From assembly GCF_037039395.1 (NCBI RefSeq), contig NZ_CP146244.1, positions 434,001-498,000 on the forward strand: 64,000 nucleotides of DNA, given 5' to 3'. The position numbers were made by a program, and so were the translations under genes. The first letter of the stretch is position 1, and each line of letters begins with the position of its first letter. The notes under the pieces were generated by a model. That model made no database searches. It was given only the letters and a program-made list of their open reading frames with translations, and was not told the origin of the DNA. Positions 16,662 to 24,827 of this stretch are shown one piece after another. The DNA comes from Agrobacterium vitis. Lineage in GTDB: Bacteria; Pseudomonadota; Alphaproteobacteria; Rhizobiales; Rhizobiaceae.

Positions 16662-17513
16662 ATGAAGATTCTGTGGAAGGCACTCTGCGCGGCGGCGATG
16701 GTCGGAATGACCGCCCTGTCGGCACATGCGGAAGAAAAAACCGTCACCATCGGCACGATGTCCTGGGAAGACCTCACCCCGATCACCGGTATCACCAAGA
16801 AGGTTCTTGAGGATTCCGGCTACACCGTGAAAGTCGTACCCTTCTCCGAATGGGGTATCGCCTATGCCGCATTGAGCAAGGGCGATGTCCAGCTTTTGGC
16901 CTCGCAGACCGATTATGTTGCGCAGGATTACTGGAACAAGAACAAGAAGCGTCTGGAAAAAATCTCGCCAGTCTCGCACGGCCTGTACCAGGCAATCGCT
17001 GTTCCGAAATACGTCCCCATCGACTCCGTCGAGCAGTTGAACGAAAATGCCGATAAGTTCGGCGGCAAGATCGTTGGTATCGAGCCTGGTTCGGGCCTGA
17101 TGAAGGACGCGGCCAACGCCGTCAAGGACTACGGCCTCAAGCTCCAGCTCGTCGAAGGCAGCACCGCCGCGATGACGGCAGCTCTCAAGTCTGCATCCGA
17201 CCGCAAGGAATGGATTGCCGTGACGATCTGGGAACCATCATGGATGGCTCAGAAATACGACGTGAAGTTCCTGAAGGACCCCAAGGGCGTGTTCCCTCCG
17301 GCCCAGAGCTACTACTGGATCGGGCAGAAGGGCTTCTCGGCTCAGAACCCGCATGCGCGTGAAGTGATCGCCAGCGTCTACGTGCCGCTTGCCGACATTG
17401 CCGCGATCAACAGTGCGGTTAACGACGGCAAGACCATGGATGAGGCCATCAAGAGCTGGACCGACAGCCATGCCGATCTCCTGAAGCGTTGGGAAAACAT
17501 CAAGTCGGAATAA
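16662..17513 (+). CDS. Glycine betaine/proline-type ABC transporter binding protein (OpuAC family)
   Basis: 283 residues with a Sec signal peptide of about 24 residues (cleavage after SAHA). The mature protein opens EKTVTIGTMSWEDLTPITGI, typical of OpuAC/ProX proteins that cage quaternary amines or cyclic amino acids with aromatic side chains. Candidate ligand-site aromatics are in TMSWED, YVAQDYW and WEPSWMA. AGGAG with an AT-rich spacer precedes ATG 16662. It lies 79 bases after the oxidase and is followed by a strong hairpin (17522-17549), a common arrangement that raises binding-protein output. Likely ligand: hydroxyproline or a betaine of it. Confidence 0.9.
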   Translation: MKILWKALCAAAMVGMTALSAHAEEKTVTIGTMSWEDLTPITGITKKVLEDSGYTVKVVPFSEWGIAYAALSKGDVQLLASQTDYVAQDYWNKNKKRLEKISPVSHGLYQAIAVPKYVPIDSVEQLNENADKFGGKIVGIEPGSGLMKDAANAVKDYGLKLQLVEGSTAAMTAALKSASDRKEWIAVTIWEPSWMAQKYDVKFLKDPKGVFPPAQSYYWIGQKGFSAQNPHAREVIASVYVPLADIAAINSAVNDGKTMDEAIKSWTDSHADLLKRWENIKSE

Positions 17514-17521
17514 AATGAGAC

Positions 17522-17549
17522 GGCCGGGCTGCACGATAGCGGCCCGGCC
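17522..17549 (+). terminator. Intercistronic stem-loop after the binding-protein gene
   Basis: GGCCGGGC (17522-17529) and GCCCGGCC (17542-17549) form a perfect 8-bp GC stem with a 12-base loop, 9 bases after the stop of the binding-protein gene. There is no run of T after it. It is better read as an mRNA-stabilising or partial-attenuation hairpin than as a full intrinsic terminator, because the importer's ATPase gene follows on the same strand. Confidence 0.65.
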
Positions 17550-17600
17550 CTGACGTCCACAAGAGAGAATGCCGGTCAATACCGGCGCGCGGGGAACGCG

Positions 17601-18692
17601 ATGACCACGTCAATGCATGATGCCAGTGAAGTCCTCATCGACTGCCAGTCTGTCTGGAAGATATTCGGAGCTCGGGCGAACGCCGCCGTCGAGGCGGTCA
17701 AGACCAGGGGTCTCTCCAAGAAACAGATCCTGACGGAATACGACTGTGTCGTTGGTGTCTCGGACGCCAGCCTTCAGGTTCGACGCGGCGAGATTTTCTG
17801 TATCATGGGATTGTCGGGCAGCGGCAAATCGACCCTGATCCGCCTCCTGAACAGATTGATCGAACCAAGCCTTGGCACGATCCTGGTCAAGGGCAAGGAT
17901 ATCTCTACCTTGAACGCCGCCCAGTTGCGCGACATCCGCGCGCGCCATATCGGGATGGTCTTCCAGAGCGTGGCCCTGTTACCGAACCGGACTGTGCTGG
18001 AGAATGCCGCCTTTGGTCTTGAAGTCAGGGGCGTCGGCAAGGAAGAGCGATACAAGACTGCCCGCGCTGCGCTGGACAAGGTCGGCCTGTCAGACTGGAC
18101 GGCACGATATCCTTCCGAGCTGTCGGGCGGTATGCAGCAACGCGTCGGTCTTGCCCGCGCCATTGCCGCCGACCCCGAGATCATTCTGATGGACGAGCCG
18201 TTCAGCGCGCTCGACCCGCTGATCCGCCGCCAGCTTCAGGACGAATTCCGGCAACTTACCAAGTCGCTTGGAAAATCCGCCGTGTTCATCACCCATGACC
18301 TGGAAGAAGCAATTCGCATCGGCGACCGCATCGCCATCATGAAGGACGGTGTCATCGTTCAGGTCGGCAATGCGGAAGAGATCGTTACGCAACCGGCAGA
18401 TGCCTATGTCGCCGAGTTTGTCGCCGGTATTTCCAGAGTTCATCTGGTGAAGGCGCATTCCGTAATGATCCCGGTTGAGGATTATAAGCGTGATCATCCC
18501 GGCTCCGACATTGACACGTTGTTGCGTACCTCACCGGAGGCGGATATCGGTGCGCTGATCGCCTTGACCATGCAATCTGAACGCGATGCCGTGGCTATTG
18601 TCGAGGACGGCAACGTCGTCGGCATTGTCACCACGCGAGGCCTGCTCTGCGGCGTTGCCGGCAGTCCGGCCCAGCCGACCGCAGCGGCATAG
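17601..18692 (+). CDS. Glycine betaine/proline ABC transporter ATP-binding protein, ProV/OpuAA type
   Basis: 363 residues. A ProV-like N-terminal extension (residues about 10-45, with TRGLSKKQILTEYDCVVGV) precedes Walker A GLSGSGKST (near residue 70), signature LSGGMQQRVGLARA and Walker B LMDEPFSALDPL. The C-terminal part from about 280 is a reduced CBS-type region (ALTMQSERDAVAIVEDGNVVGIVTTRGL), which in OpuA relatives senses ionic strength. GGGGAA precedes ATG 17601. It energises the two permeases encoded immediately downstream. Confidence 0.92.
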   Translation: MTTSMHDASEVLIDCQSVWKIFGARANAAVEAVKTRGLSKKQILTEYDCVVGVSDASLQVRRGEIFCIMGLSGSGKSTLIRLLNRLIEPSLGTILVKGKDISTLNAAQLRDIRARHIGMVFQSVALLPNRTVLENAAFGLEVRGVGKEERYKTARAALDKVGLSDWTARYPSELSGGMQQRVGLARAIAADPEIILMDEPFSALDPLIRRQLQDEFRQLTKSLGKSAVFITHDLEEAIRIGDRIAIMKDGVIVQVGNAEEIVTQPADAYVAEFVAGISRVHLVKAHSVMIPVEDYKRDHPGSDIDTLLRTSPEADIGALIALTMQSERDAVAIVEDGNVVGIVTTRGLLCGVAGSPAQPTAAA

Positions 18693-18702
18693 GGGGAATG
18701 TC

Positions 18703-19551
18703 ATGGACACCTCCGTTATTACAGACAGCTTCGATGAACACATTGACGACACGCTCAACTGGATCAGCGATCATGCCTCATGGTTGTTCGATTCCATCAG
18801 AGCGGTGCTGGAAGGCACCTATGGCGGCGTTCTCTGGCTGCTTCAGCTTGCGCCATTCTATGTGGTTGCTCTGATTGCAGCCATTCTCGGATGGCGGTTG
18901 ATCAACAGCAAGGCCGGTCTTTTGATCGGTGTCGCCATACTGGGCTGCGCGGTCATGGGCCTTTGGGCCGAGACCATGAGCACCTTGGCGCTCGTGATCA
19001 CCGCGACATTCATGGCTCTGGTGATCGGCGTTCCCCTTGGTATCGTTGCGGGTTTCGTCAAAGCCTTCGACAAGGTTGTCGAGCCGGTACTCGATCTCAT
19101 CCAGACCATGCCGCCTTATATCTACCTTCTGCCGACCATCGCGCTGATGGGATATGGACCTGCCACGGCCCTTCTTGCCACGGTCATTGTCGCCATGCCA
19201 CCGGCGATCCGGTTGACATCTCTCGGCATTCGCAGAACGCCCAATGATTTTATTGAATTGGGACAGGCCAGCGGTCTGACGCCCTGGCAGATGTTCGTCA
19301 AGATCAGGCTGCCATTCGCGATACCGAGCGTCATGGCCGGGATCAACCAGAGCCTGATGATGGCCTTCGGCATGGTAGTGATCGCCGGTATCGTCGGCTC
19401 CGGCGGGCTTGGTGAAACCATCTATAGCGCCGTCAGAACGCTGAATATCGCAACCTCGATCAATGCCGCGATTGCCATTGTCATTCTCACCATGGTGCTT
19501 GATCGACTGACACAAAGTGCGGCGAACCGTAACACGGGAGCAAAATCATGA
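18703..19551 (+). CDS. ABC transporter permease, ProW/OpuAB type (first of two)
   Basis: 282 residues with an acidic cytoplasmic N-terminus (SFDEHIDDTLNWISDHASWLF) and about six membrane spans. The family motif PLGIVAGF...VEPVLDLIQTMPPYIYLLP and the EAA-type loop (ELGQASGLTPWQMFVKIRLP) contact the ATPase. The start is ATG 18703 with GGGGGAA just before it; upstream in-frame extension lies inside the ATPase gene. Its stop overlaps the next permease as ATGA. ProU systems usually have one permease acting as a homodimer; here there are two different ones. Confidence 0.9.
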   Translation: MDTSVITDSFDEHIDDTLNWISDHASWLFDSIRAVLEGTYGGVLWLLQLAPFYVVALIAAILGWRLINSKAGLLIGVAILGCAVMGLWAETMSTLALVITATFMALVIGVPLGIVAGFVKAFDKVVEPVLDLIQTMPPYIYLLPTIALMGYGPATALLATVIVAMPPAIRLTSLGIRRTPNDFIELGQASGLTPWQMFVKIRLPFAIPSVMAGINQSLMMAFGMVVIAGIVGSGGLGETIYSAVRTLNIATSINAAIAIVILTMVLDRLTQSAANRNTGAKS

Positions 19552-20405
19552 CTCCAGAAACAGTTTGGTTTTCTCCGGGTGCCTATCTCGCTCCCGTCGT
19601 CGATTGGCTGAACGCGAATTTCCATCCCTTCTTCGACGTCGTGACAAAGATCATCGAAGCCGTTCTTGGCAGTATCGAAACCGTTCTTCTCTTCCTGCCT
19701 TTCTATGCGGTCATTCTGATCATCGTTGCCCTGGCTGCTGTCTTCATCACGCTTCGTGTCGCGGTGACAAGTGCGTTTGCCTTGTCATTCTGCTTCCTGT
19801 CGGGTCTCTGGGAAGCGTCGATGCAGACCCTGGCTCTGGTGACGGTGTCGGTGTGTATCTCCGTGCTGATCGCCTTTCCGCTTGGCATTCTGGCGTCCCG
19901 GCATCGAAAGGTCGAGGCGATCATCCGCCCGTTACTCGATATCATGCAGACGGTACCGCCATGGGTCTACCTGATCCCAGCCGTGATGATTTTCAGCCTC
20001 GGACGGGTTCCGGCGATCATCGCGACGATTGTTTATGGCATACCACCGATGCTGCGTCTGACAACGCTGGCCTTCAACCAGGTGCCCAAGGACCTGCTTG
20101 AACTTGGACAGGCGACCGGTGCGTCGCCGCGCTCTATCTTGTTCAAGATCGAAATTCCAGCGGCAACGCCCACGCTGCTCGTGGGGTTGAACCAGTGCAT
20201 TCTTCTGTCGCTGGCCATCGTTGTTCTGGCGGGTCTTGTCGGGGCAGGTGGCCTCGGAGCCGAGGTCACGCGCGGGCTGACACGCATGGAAATGGGTCTT
20301 GGCTTGCGGGCCGGACTGGCAATCGTTGCGGTGGCGATTTTCCTTGATCGACTGTCACGCGGCGCATTGCAGCGTGGCCGGGCACCCGGCGCAGCCAGCA
20401 CCTGA
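19548..20405 (+). CDS. ABC transporter permease, ProW/OpuAB type (second of two)
   Basis: 285 residues, with the same architecture as its upstream neighbour: N-terminal WLNANFHPFFDVVTKII, the QTVPPWVYLIPAVM motif, and the EAA loop ELGQATGASPRSILFKIEIP. It probably forms a heterodimeric channel with the product of 18703 or provides an alternative homodimer. Start ATG 19548 overlaps the previous stop by four bases. The racemase-family gene follows after 18 bases, with AAGGA as its ribosome site. Confidence 0.9.
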   Translation: MTPETVWFSPGAYLAPVVDWLNANFHPFFDVVTKIIEAVLGSIETVLLFLPFYAVILIIVALAAVFITLRVAVTSAFALSFCFLSGLWEASMQTLALVTVSVCISVLIAFPLGILASRHRKVEAIIRPLLDIMQTVPPWVYLIPAVMIFSLGRVPAIIATIVYGIPPMLRLTTLAFNQVPKDLLELGQATGASPRSILFKIEIPAATPTLLVGLNQCILLSLAIVVLAGLVGAGGLGAEVTRGLTRMEMGLGLRAGLAIVAVAIFLDRLSRGALQRGRAPGAAST

Positions 20406-20423
20406 CACTGATAAGGAACGATC

Positions 20424-21422
20424 ATGCGGCACAGCTTTTTTTGTATCGACAGCCATACATGTGGCAATCCAGTCCGCCTCGTTGCCGGGGGCGGACCGCT
20501 TCTGCCGCATTTGCCAATCGCTGAGCGTCGGGAACTGTTTGTCCGGGACCATGACTGGGTGCGAAAGGCTCTGATGTTTGAACCGCGTGGCCATGACGTC
20601 ATGTCCGGCGCGATCATTTATCCGGCCTACCGAGAGGATTGCGATTTCGCAGTCATCTTCATCGAGGTCAGCGGCTGCCTGCCGATGTGCGGCGCTGGGA
20701 CGATTGGCCTGGTGACAGCCGGTATCGAAGAAGGCCTGATCACGCCAAGGGTCGAAGGACAGCTTTCCATCGAAACCCCGGCCGGTCGGGTGGATATACG
20801 TTATGAAAAGCCCGGTGCCTTTGTTGAATCCGTTCGTATGTTCAACGTGCCGAGCTATCTCCATGCCGCAGATGTTGAGGTTGATGTTCCCGGTATCGGG
20901 CGTCTCGTTGTCGATATTTCCTATGGCGGCAATTATTATGCCGTGGTGGAGCCGCAGGCATCATGGGCGGGACTGGACGGCATGTCCGGCAGTGATATCG
21001 TCGACCTCAGCGTGAAGCTGCGCGACGCGCTGGCAAATATCTGCGATCCCCAACACCCCGACGATGAGCGGATTCGAGGCGTTCATCACGCCCTCTGGTG
21101 CGATAAACCGACAAGCGATGCGGCAGACGGTCGTGGAGCCGTATTCTACGGTGACAAGGCCATCGATCGCTCCCCGGGCGGGACCGGCACTTCAGCAAGA
21201 ATGGCCCAGCTTTACGGCAAGGGTCGATTGAAGGTGGGTGAGACGTTCCGTCAGGAAAGCATCATCGGCACTGTTTTCGAAGGACGGGTTGAGGAAGACG
21301 TGATGGTCGGTTCCTTCAAGGGGATCAAGCCAAGCGTTGGCGGCTGGGCACGGATAATCGGTCACAACACCATCTTCGTAGACGATCGCGATCCTCTGGC
21401 CCACGGGTTCCAAATCAAATAA
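20424..21422 (+). CDS. Proline racemase / 4-hydroxyproline epimerase family protein lacking the second catalytic Cys
   Basis: 332 residues, normal length, two-lobed PLP-independent racemase fold. The first lobe has FIDSHTCGNPVRLV and the first catalytic cysteine C89 in LPMCGAGTIG. The second lobe has DRSPGGTGTSARMAQLYGKG. The second acid/base residue, Cys in epimerases and Thr in trans-3-hydroxyproline dehydratases, is glycine here (G252). The usual histidine after the first cysteine (MCGH) is also alanine (A91). The codon GGC could arise from TGC by one change. The rest of the protein looks intact, so it is a conserved-looking variant rather than a decayed gene. Context predicts hydroxyproline 2-epimerase; the missing residue makes simple two-base racemisation doubtful. 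Confidence 0.85.
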   Translation: MRHSFFCIDSHTCGNPVRLVAGGGPLLPHLPIAERRELFVRDHDWVRKALMFEPRGHDVMSGAIIYPAYREDCDFAVIFIEVSGCLPMCGAGTIGLVTAGIEEGLITPRVEGQLSIETPAGRVDIRYEKPGAFVESVRMFNVPSYLHAADVEVDVPGIGRLVVDISYGGNYYAVVEPQASWAGLDGMSGSDIVDLSVKLRDALANICDPQHPDDERIRGVHHALWCDKPTSDAADGRGAVFYGDKAIDRSPGGTGTSARMAQLYGKGRLKVGETFRQESIIGTVFEGRVEEDVMVGSFKGIKPSVGGWARIIGHNTIFVDDRDPLAHGFQIK

Positions 21423-21476
21423 GGTGACGTTTACAGATATCCTGACTATGCACGCTCGTTCCGATTGGAATTTACA

Positions 21477-22472
21477 ATGACGTCCTCCGACACCAGTGCT
21501 GCGGTTGACCGCCTGAAGATCGGCTTTGTGCTCGCAAGGTCATTCACGCTCTCGGCCTTCGCATTGTTCGTGGACACGCTGCGCCTCGCCAGCGATGAAT
21601 TCGATCGTTCGGGGCGGGTGCTGGCCGACTGGGATGTGCTCGGTAGCACGCGGCACCTCATCACCTCCAGCTGTGGCGTTCAGGTTGCACCGACCTCAGA
21701 CCTGGTGGAAGACCCAAGCCAGTTTCAATTCATTGTCGTCGTCGGTGGTTTGCTGAACAACGAACAGCCTATCGACCGGGAAACGGCAGCGTTTTTGAAA
21801 AAGGCCGCCGCAAAAAATGTCAAGCTGATCGGCGTCTGTACCGGTACTTTTATCCTGGCCGAACTTGGCTTGATGAAAAGCCATCGCACATGCGTAAGCT
21901 GGCTGCATTATAACGCATTTCGGGAACGGTTCCCCGATCTTCAGGTCCGCTCCGACCGTATTTTCAATCTCGACAGAACACGAGGCTCGTGTGTTGGTGG
22001 AAGCAGCGCCGCTGACATGGCGGCGTTGATCGTCCGCCGTCACATCAGCAAGGATGCCGAGAGAAATGCTCTCGAGGTTCTTCACATCGAGAAAGCCCGA
22101 TCAGCCCTTGCAATTCAAACACGCAAACCGCTTTCCATCGAGTGCAACGATCCCAGGATCCGGGCGACGCTCATTATGATGGAACAGCACATCGAGGGTA
22201 ATCTGCCGATCCAGGATCTGGCAGCAGCGGTTGGCTTGTCCAGAAGACAACTTGAACGCCTCTTTATGAACGAGACCAAGAACTCTCCGGCAATGATCTA
22301 TAGAAGAGTGCGACTGGAGCGCGCGAAACATCTTCTTGTCCAATCCAAAGCGCCTTTGGTCGAAATTGCACTTGAGGTCGGGTTCGAGAATGCATCCCAC
22401 TTCGCCAAGGTCTTTGCGCAGACATTTGGCCAATCGCCAACAAAACTGCGAACTGCCGCCATCAATGCATAA
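21477..22472 (+). CDS. AraC-family regulator with DJ-1/GATase1-like N-domain (GlxA/CdhR/GbdR type)
   Basis: 331 residues. Residues about 10-185 form a DJ-1/PfpI-like domain with the nucleophile-elbow cysteine C121 in GVCTGTFILAELGL. Residues about 225-325 contain two AraC helix-turn-helix motifs (IQDLAAAVGLSRRQLERLF; PLVEIALEVGFENASHFAKVF). Proteins of this architecture regulate catabolism of carnitine, glycine betaine and arginine; in Pseudomonas an AraC-type protein activates hydroxyproline genes. ATG 21477 is preferred over TTG 21465. As the last gene of the module it is probably its activator. Confidence 0.9.
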   Translation: MTSSDTSAAVDRLKIGFVLARSFTLSAFALFVDTLRLASDEFDRSGRVLADWDVLGSTRHLITSSCGVQVAPTSDLVEDPSQFQFIVVVGGLLNNEQPIDRETAAFLKKAAAKNVKLIGVCTGTFILAELGLMKSHRTCVSWLHYNAFRERFPDLQVRSDRIFNLDRTRGSCVGGSSAADMAALIVRRHISKDAERNALEVLHIEKARSALAIQTRKPLSIECNDPRIRATLIMMEQHIEGNLPIQDLAAAVGLSRRQLERLFMNETKNSPAMIYRRVRLERAKHLLVQSKAPLVEIALEVGFENASHFAKVFAQTFGQSPTKLRTAAINA

Positions 22473-23037
22473 TGTGCCGCACGGCAATTCTACCAACGCT
22501 CCCTGACCTTTGCCTATTCCAATAATGGTCACGCCTGGCGTCTGTGAGGTTCAGATTGAACCCGATAGACTCTAGCTGGGTATTCTGCTGTTTGGAGTAT
22601 CCCGTCGGCATAGGGCATTCATTGCCGGGCCAAAAGCAGTCTTTTTTCATCAAGCCGCACCACGGGCATTCTTCGCCGAGTGCAAAAATTAGAAAATAAA
22701 ACCTTTAAAATCTATGGAAATTATAGAAAATTACGCCAATGGACAGGCAAGAAATCGAGAGTGGGGAATCAACAATAAAATTAAAAGGAAAATATAAATA
22801 TAAGTCTATAATTATATTTTTCTTATACATCGCGTGAATCGAATATTCGTCAAGGTAATAACTTACATTATTGTCTTGAAAAAAGGCCGTATATCCAGAA
22901 GTTTACCCAGTAATATTTCGATTCTTCTCTTAATTATAAAATACTGCTCCATTGACACGAAAATCATTCAGTTGATTCCAAAAAGCAATGGAGGACGGTT
23001 TCTGACGCAGCACTATGGAGATGAGGGGGCGGAAGAC
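22473..23037. other. 565-base AT-rich leader and promoter region of the Liv-type operon
   Basis: No gene is supported. The first 200 bases contain small hairpins such as TGCCGCACGGCA near 22484. From about 22680 the sequence becomes strongly AT-rich, in sharp contrast to its surroundings, and carries a clean TCTAT-N7-ATAGA dyad. An open frame from GTG 22834 runs into the ATPase gene, but its translation has unusual composition and no family resemblance, so I treat it as untranslated leader. The last 100 bases contain ribosome-site-like purine runs (GATGAGGGGGCGGAAGAC) before ATG 23038. Confidence 0.6.
22711..22727. promoter_or_regulatory. TCTAT-N7-ATAGA dyad upstream of the Liv-type operon
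   Basis: TCTAT-GGAAATT-ATAGA, perfect 5-bp arms, 311 bases before the chosen ATPase start. It is identical in form to the sites before the sulfhydrylase, the binding-protein and the SsuD-like genes. The greater distance means the operon has a long leader or that the true promoter uses another site. Confidence 0.6.
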
Positions 23038-23928
23038 ATGACGATTGCTGTGCAGGAGGCTCGCTCTGGTGCTATTTCTCCGGCTGATCTGCGCGTATCA
23101 GGGGGTGATATTGTTGCCGTCAGCGGCGCGGCTGTTTCCTCAAATGCCTTGGCCCTCTCAGAGATCACCCTGTCTTTCGGGGGCGTTGTGGCGCTCAGCG
23201 ATATTGATCTTGAGGTGAGGAAAGGTGAAATTCGCGCCATCATCGGCCCGAACGGCGCCGGTAAGAGCTCCATCATCAACGTGATCAGCGGTCTCTATCC
23301 GCCCGATCACGGACGCGTTTCCATCGGTGAACACCATTTCAGCCGTGTGCCGACCCAGAGATTGGCGCAGCTTGGTATTGCCAGAACCTTTCAAAACCTG
23401 GCCCTGTTTAGGGGGTTGAGTGTTCTTGACAATGTCATGGCGGGCCGAGTTTACCGCAATAGATCCAGTTTTGTGGAACAGATCATCGGCTATCGCAGGG
23501 CTGCCCGTGAACAGGCAGACGCCCGTGACAGATCGGTGGCAATTCTCGATTTTCTGCATCTCACCGACCTCAGGGATCGCCTCGCGGGTACGTTACCTTA
23601 CGGTTTGCAAAAGCGGGTCGAGCTTGCCCGTGCGTTGGTCGCAGAACCAGACATCTTGCTGCTGGACGAACCAATGGCAGGCATGACAGCCACTGAGAAA
23701 AACGAAATGGCGCATTATGTGCGTGCCGCACGGGATGAGTTTGGCACCACTGTGGTGTTGATCGAACACGATATTGGCGTCGTTATGGGCCTTTCCGATC
23801 ATGTGGCGGTGCTGGATTACGGGCGGAAAATTGCCGATGGCACACCAGCGGAAATTTCCGCCGATCAGAAAGTCATTGATGCCTATCTCGGTGTAGCACC
23901 GGAGAATGAAGACGGAGATGGTATTTGA
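23038..23928 (+). CDS. Branched-chain-amino-acid-type ABC transporter ATP-binding protein, LivG type
   Basis: 296 residues from ATG 23038, with a 35-residue Ala/Ser-rich N-terminal extension before the domain proper (LSEITLSFGGVVALSDIDL). Walker A is GPNGAGKSS from G70, the LivG-specific insertion is FQNLALFRGLSVLDNVMAG, the signature region is the degenerate LPYGLQKRVELARAL, and Walker B is LLLDEPMAGMT. The LP-G-Q signature is typical of LivG proteins. The 3' end overlaps the permease start by one base. It pairs with the LivF-type ATPase encoded at 27512. Confidence 0.9.
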   Translation: MTIAVQEARSGAISPADLRVSGGDIVAVSGAAVSSNALALSEITLSFGGVVALSDIDLEVRKGEIRAIIGPNGAGKSSIINVISGLYPPDHGRVSIGEHHFSRVPTQRLAQLGIARTFQNLALFRGLSVLDNVMAGRVYRNRSSFVEQIIGYRRAAREQADARDRSVAILDFLHLTDLRDRLAGTLPYGLQKRVELARALVAEPDILLLDEPMAGMTATEKNEMAHYVRAARDEFGTTVVLIEHDIGVVMGLSDHVAVLDYGRKIADGTPAEISADQKVIDAYLGVAPENEDGDGI

Positions 23929-24824
23929 TGGCCGATTTTGACGGATTGTTTTTTACCGAAGTGCTTGTCGGCGGATTGCTGTCCGGCGTGATGTATTCGC
24001 TCGTGGCGATCGGTTTCGTGCTGATTTACAAGACATCGGGTGTTTTGAACTTTGCACAGGGCGCCATGCTGCTGTTTGCAGCGCTGACCTTCGTCAGCCT
24101 CACGGAGCGCGGGTTTGGCTTTCCGCTCGCCTTTCTGGTTACCTTCGCCGTCATGATCCTGCTTGGCATTGGCATTGAGCGGACGGTCCTTCGCCCGCTT
24201 ACCAACAAGCCGCCGATTACGATGTTCATGGCCACGCTTGGTCTGTCCTACATGATTGAAGGGGCAGCCCAATTGCTCTGGGGTACGCAGGTGCATGGTC
24301 TTGATCTGGGCATTGAGGATGTTCCGTTCGATATCGCCGGCGTGTTCATCAGCAAGTTCGATATTTTCGCAGCTGTCGTCGCCCTTGGGCTTGTTGTCGC
24401 CCTCTCCTTGTTCTTTCGCTATACCCGCATTGGACTTGGTTTCCGTGCGGTCGCCGATGATCCGTTTGCGGCTCTTGCCGTGGGCCTCAAACTTCCCTGG
24501 ATCTGGGCAAGTGTGTGGGCCGCCGCCGGGCTTGTCGCGCTGGTTGCCGGGCTCTTATGGGGCGCGCGCTCCGGTGTGCAGTTTTCCTTATCCCTGATCG
24601 TGCTGAAAGCGCTTCCCGTGCTGGTCCTGGGCGGTTTTGATTCCATCCTGGGGGCCATTATCGGCGGGCTGCTGATTGGCGCTTCGGAGAAGTTGGCGGA
24701 AGTTTATATCGGCGCCTATTTCGGCGGTGGGATTGAAGGTTGGTTCGCCTATGTGATTGCACTGCTGTTTTTGCTTGTGCGTCCGTCCGGTCTCTTCGGC
24801 CAAAAGCTCGTGGAAAGGGTTTAA
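23928..24824 (+). CDS. Branched-chain-amino-acid-type ABC permease, LivH type
   Basis: 298 residues, about eight hydrophobic spans, with the LivH hallmark GLLSGVMYSLVAIGFVLIYKTSGVLNFAQGAML at the N-terminus and GGFDSILGAIIGGLLIG near the C-terminus. The start is taken as ATG 23928 (a TTG one codon earlier is an alternative), overlapping the TGA of the ATPase gene. The LivM-type partner follows after three bases. The substrate class covers amino acids, urea, amides and aromatic acids, so specificity is open. Confidence 0.92.
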   Translation: MADFDGLFFTEVLVGGLLSGVMYSLVAIGFVLIYKTSGVLNFAQGAMLLFAALTFVSLTERGFGFPLAFLVTFAVMILLGIGIERTVLRPLTNKPPITMFMATLGLSYMIEGAAQLLWGTQVHGLDLGIEDVPFDIAGVFISKFDIFAAVVALGLVVALSLFFRYTRIGLGFRAVADDPFAALAVGLKLPWIWASVWAAAGLVALVAGLLWGARSGVQFSLSLIVLKALPVLVLGGFDSILGAIIGGLLIGASEKLAEVYIGAYFGGGIEGWFAYVIALLFLLVRPSGLFGQKLVERV

Positions 24825-24827
24825 TCC

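Noticed and set aside
22834..23037. In-frame extension that would add 68 residues to the LivG-type ATPase
   Set aside because: Translation is Ile/Lys/Asn-rich and unlike the family. ATG 23038 has a better ribosome site and leaves a normal-length protein.
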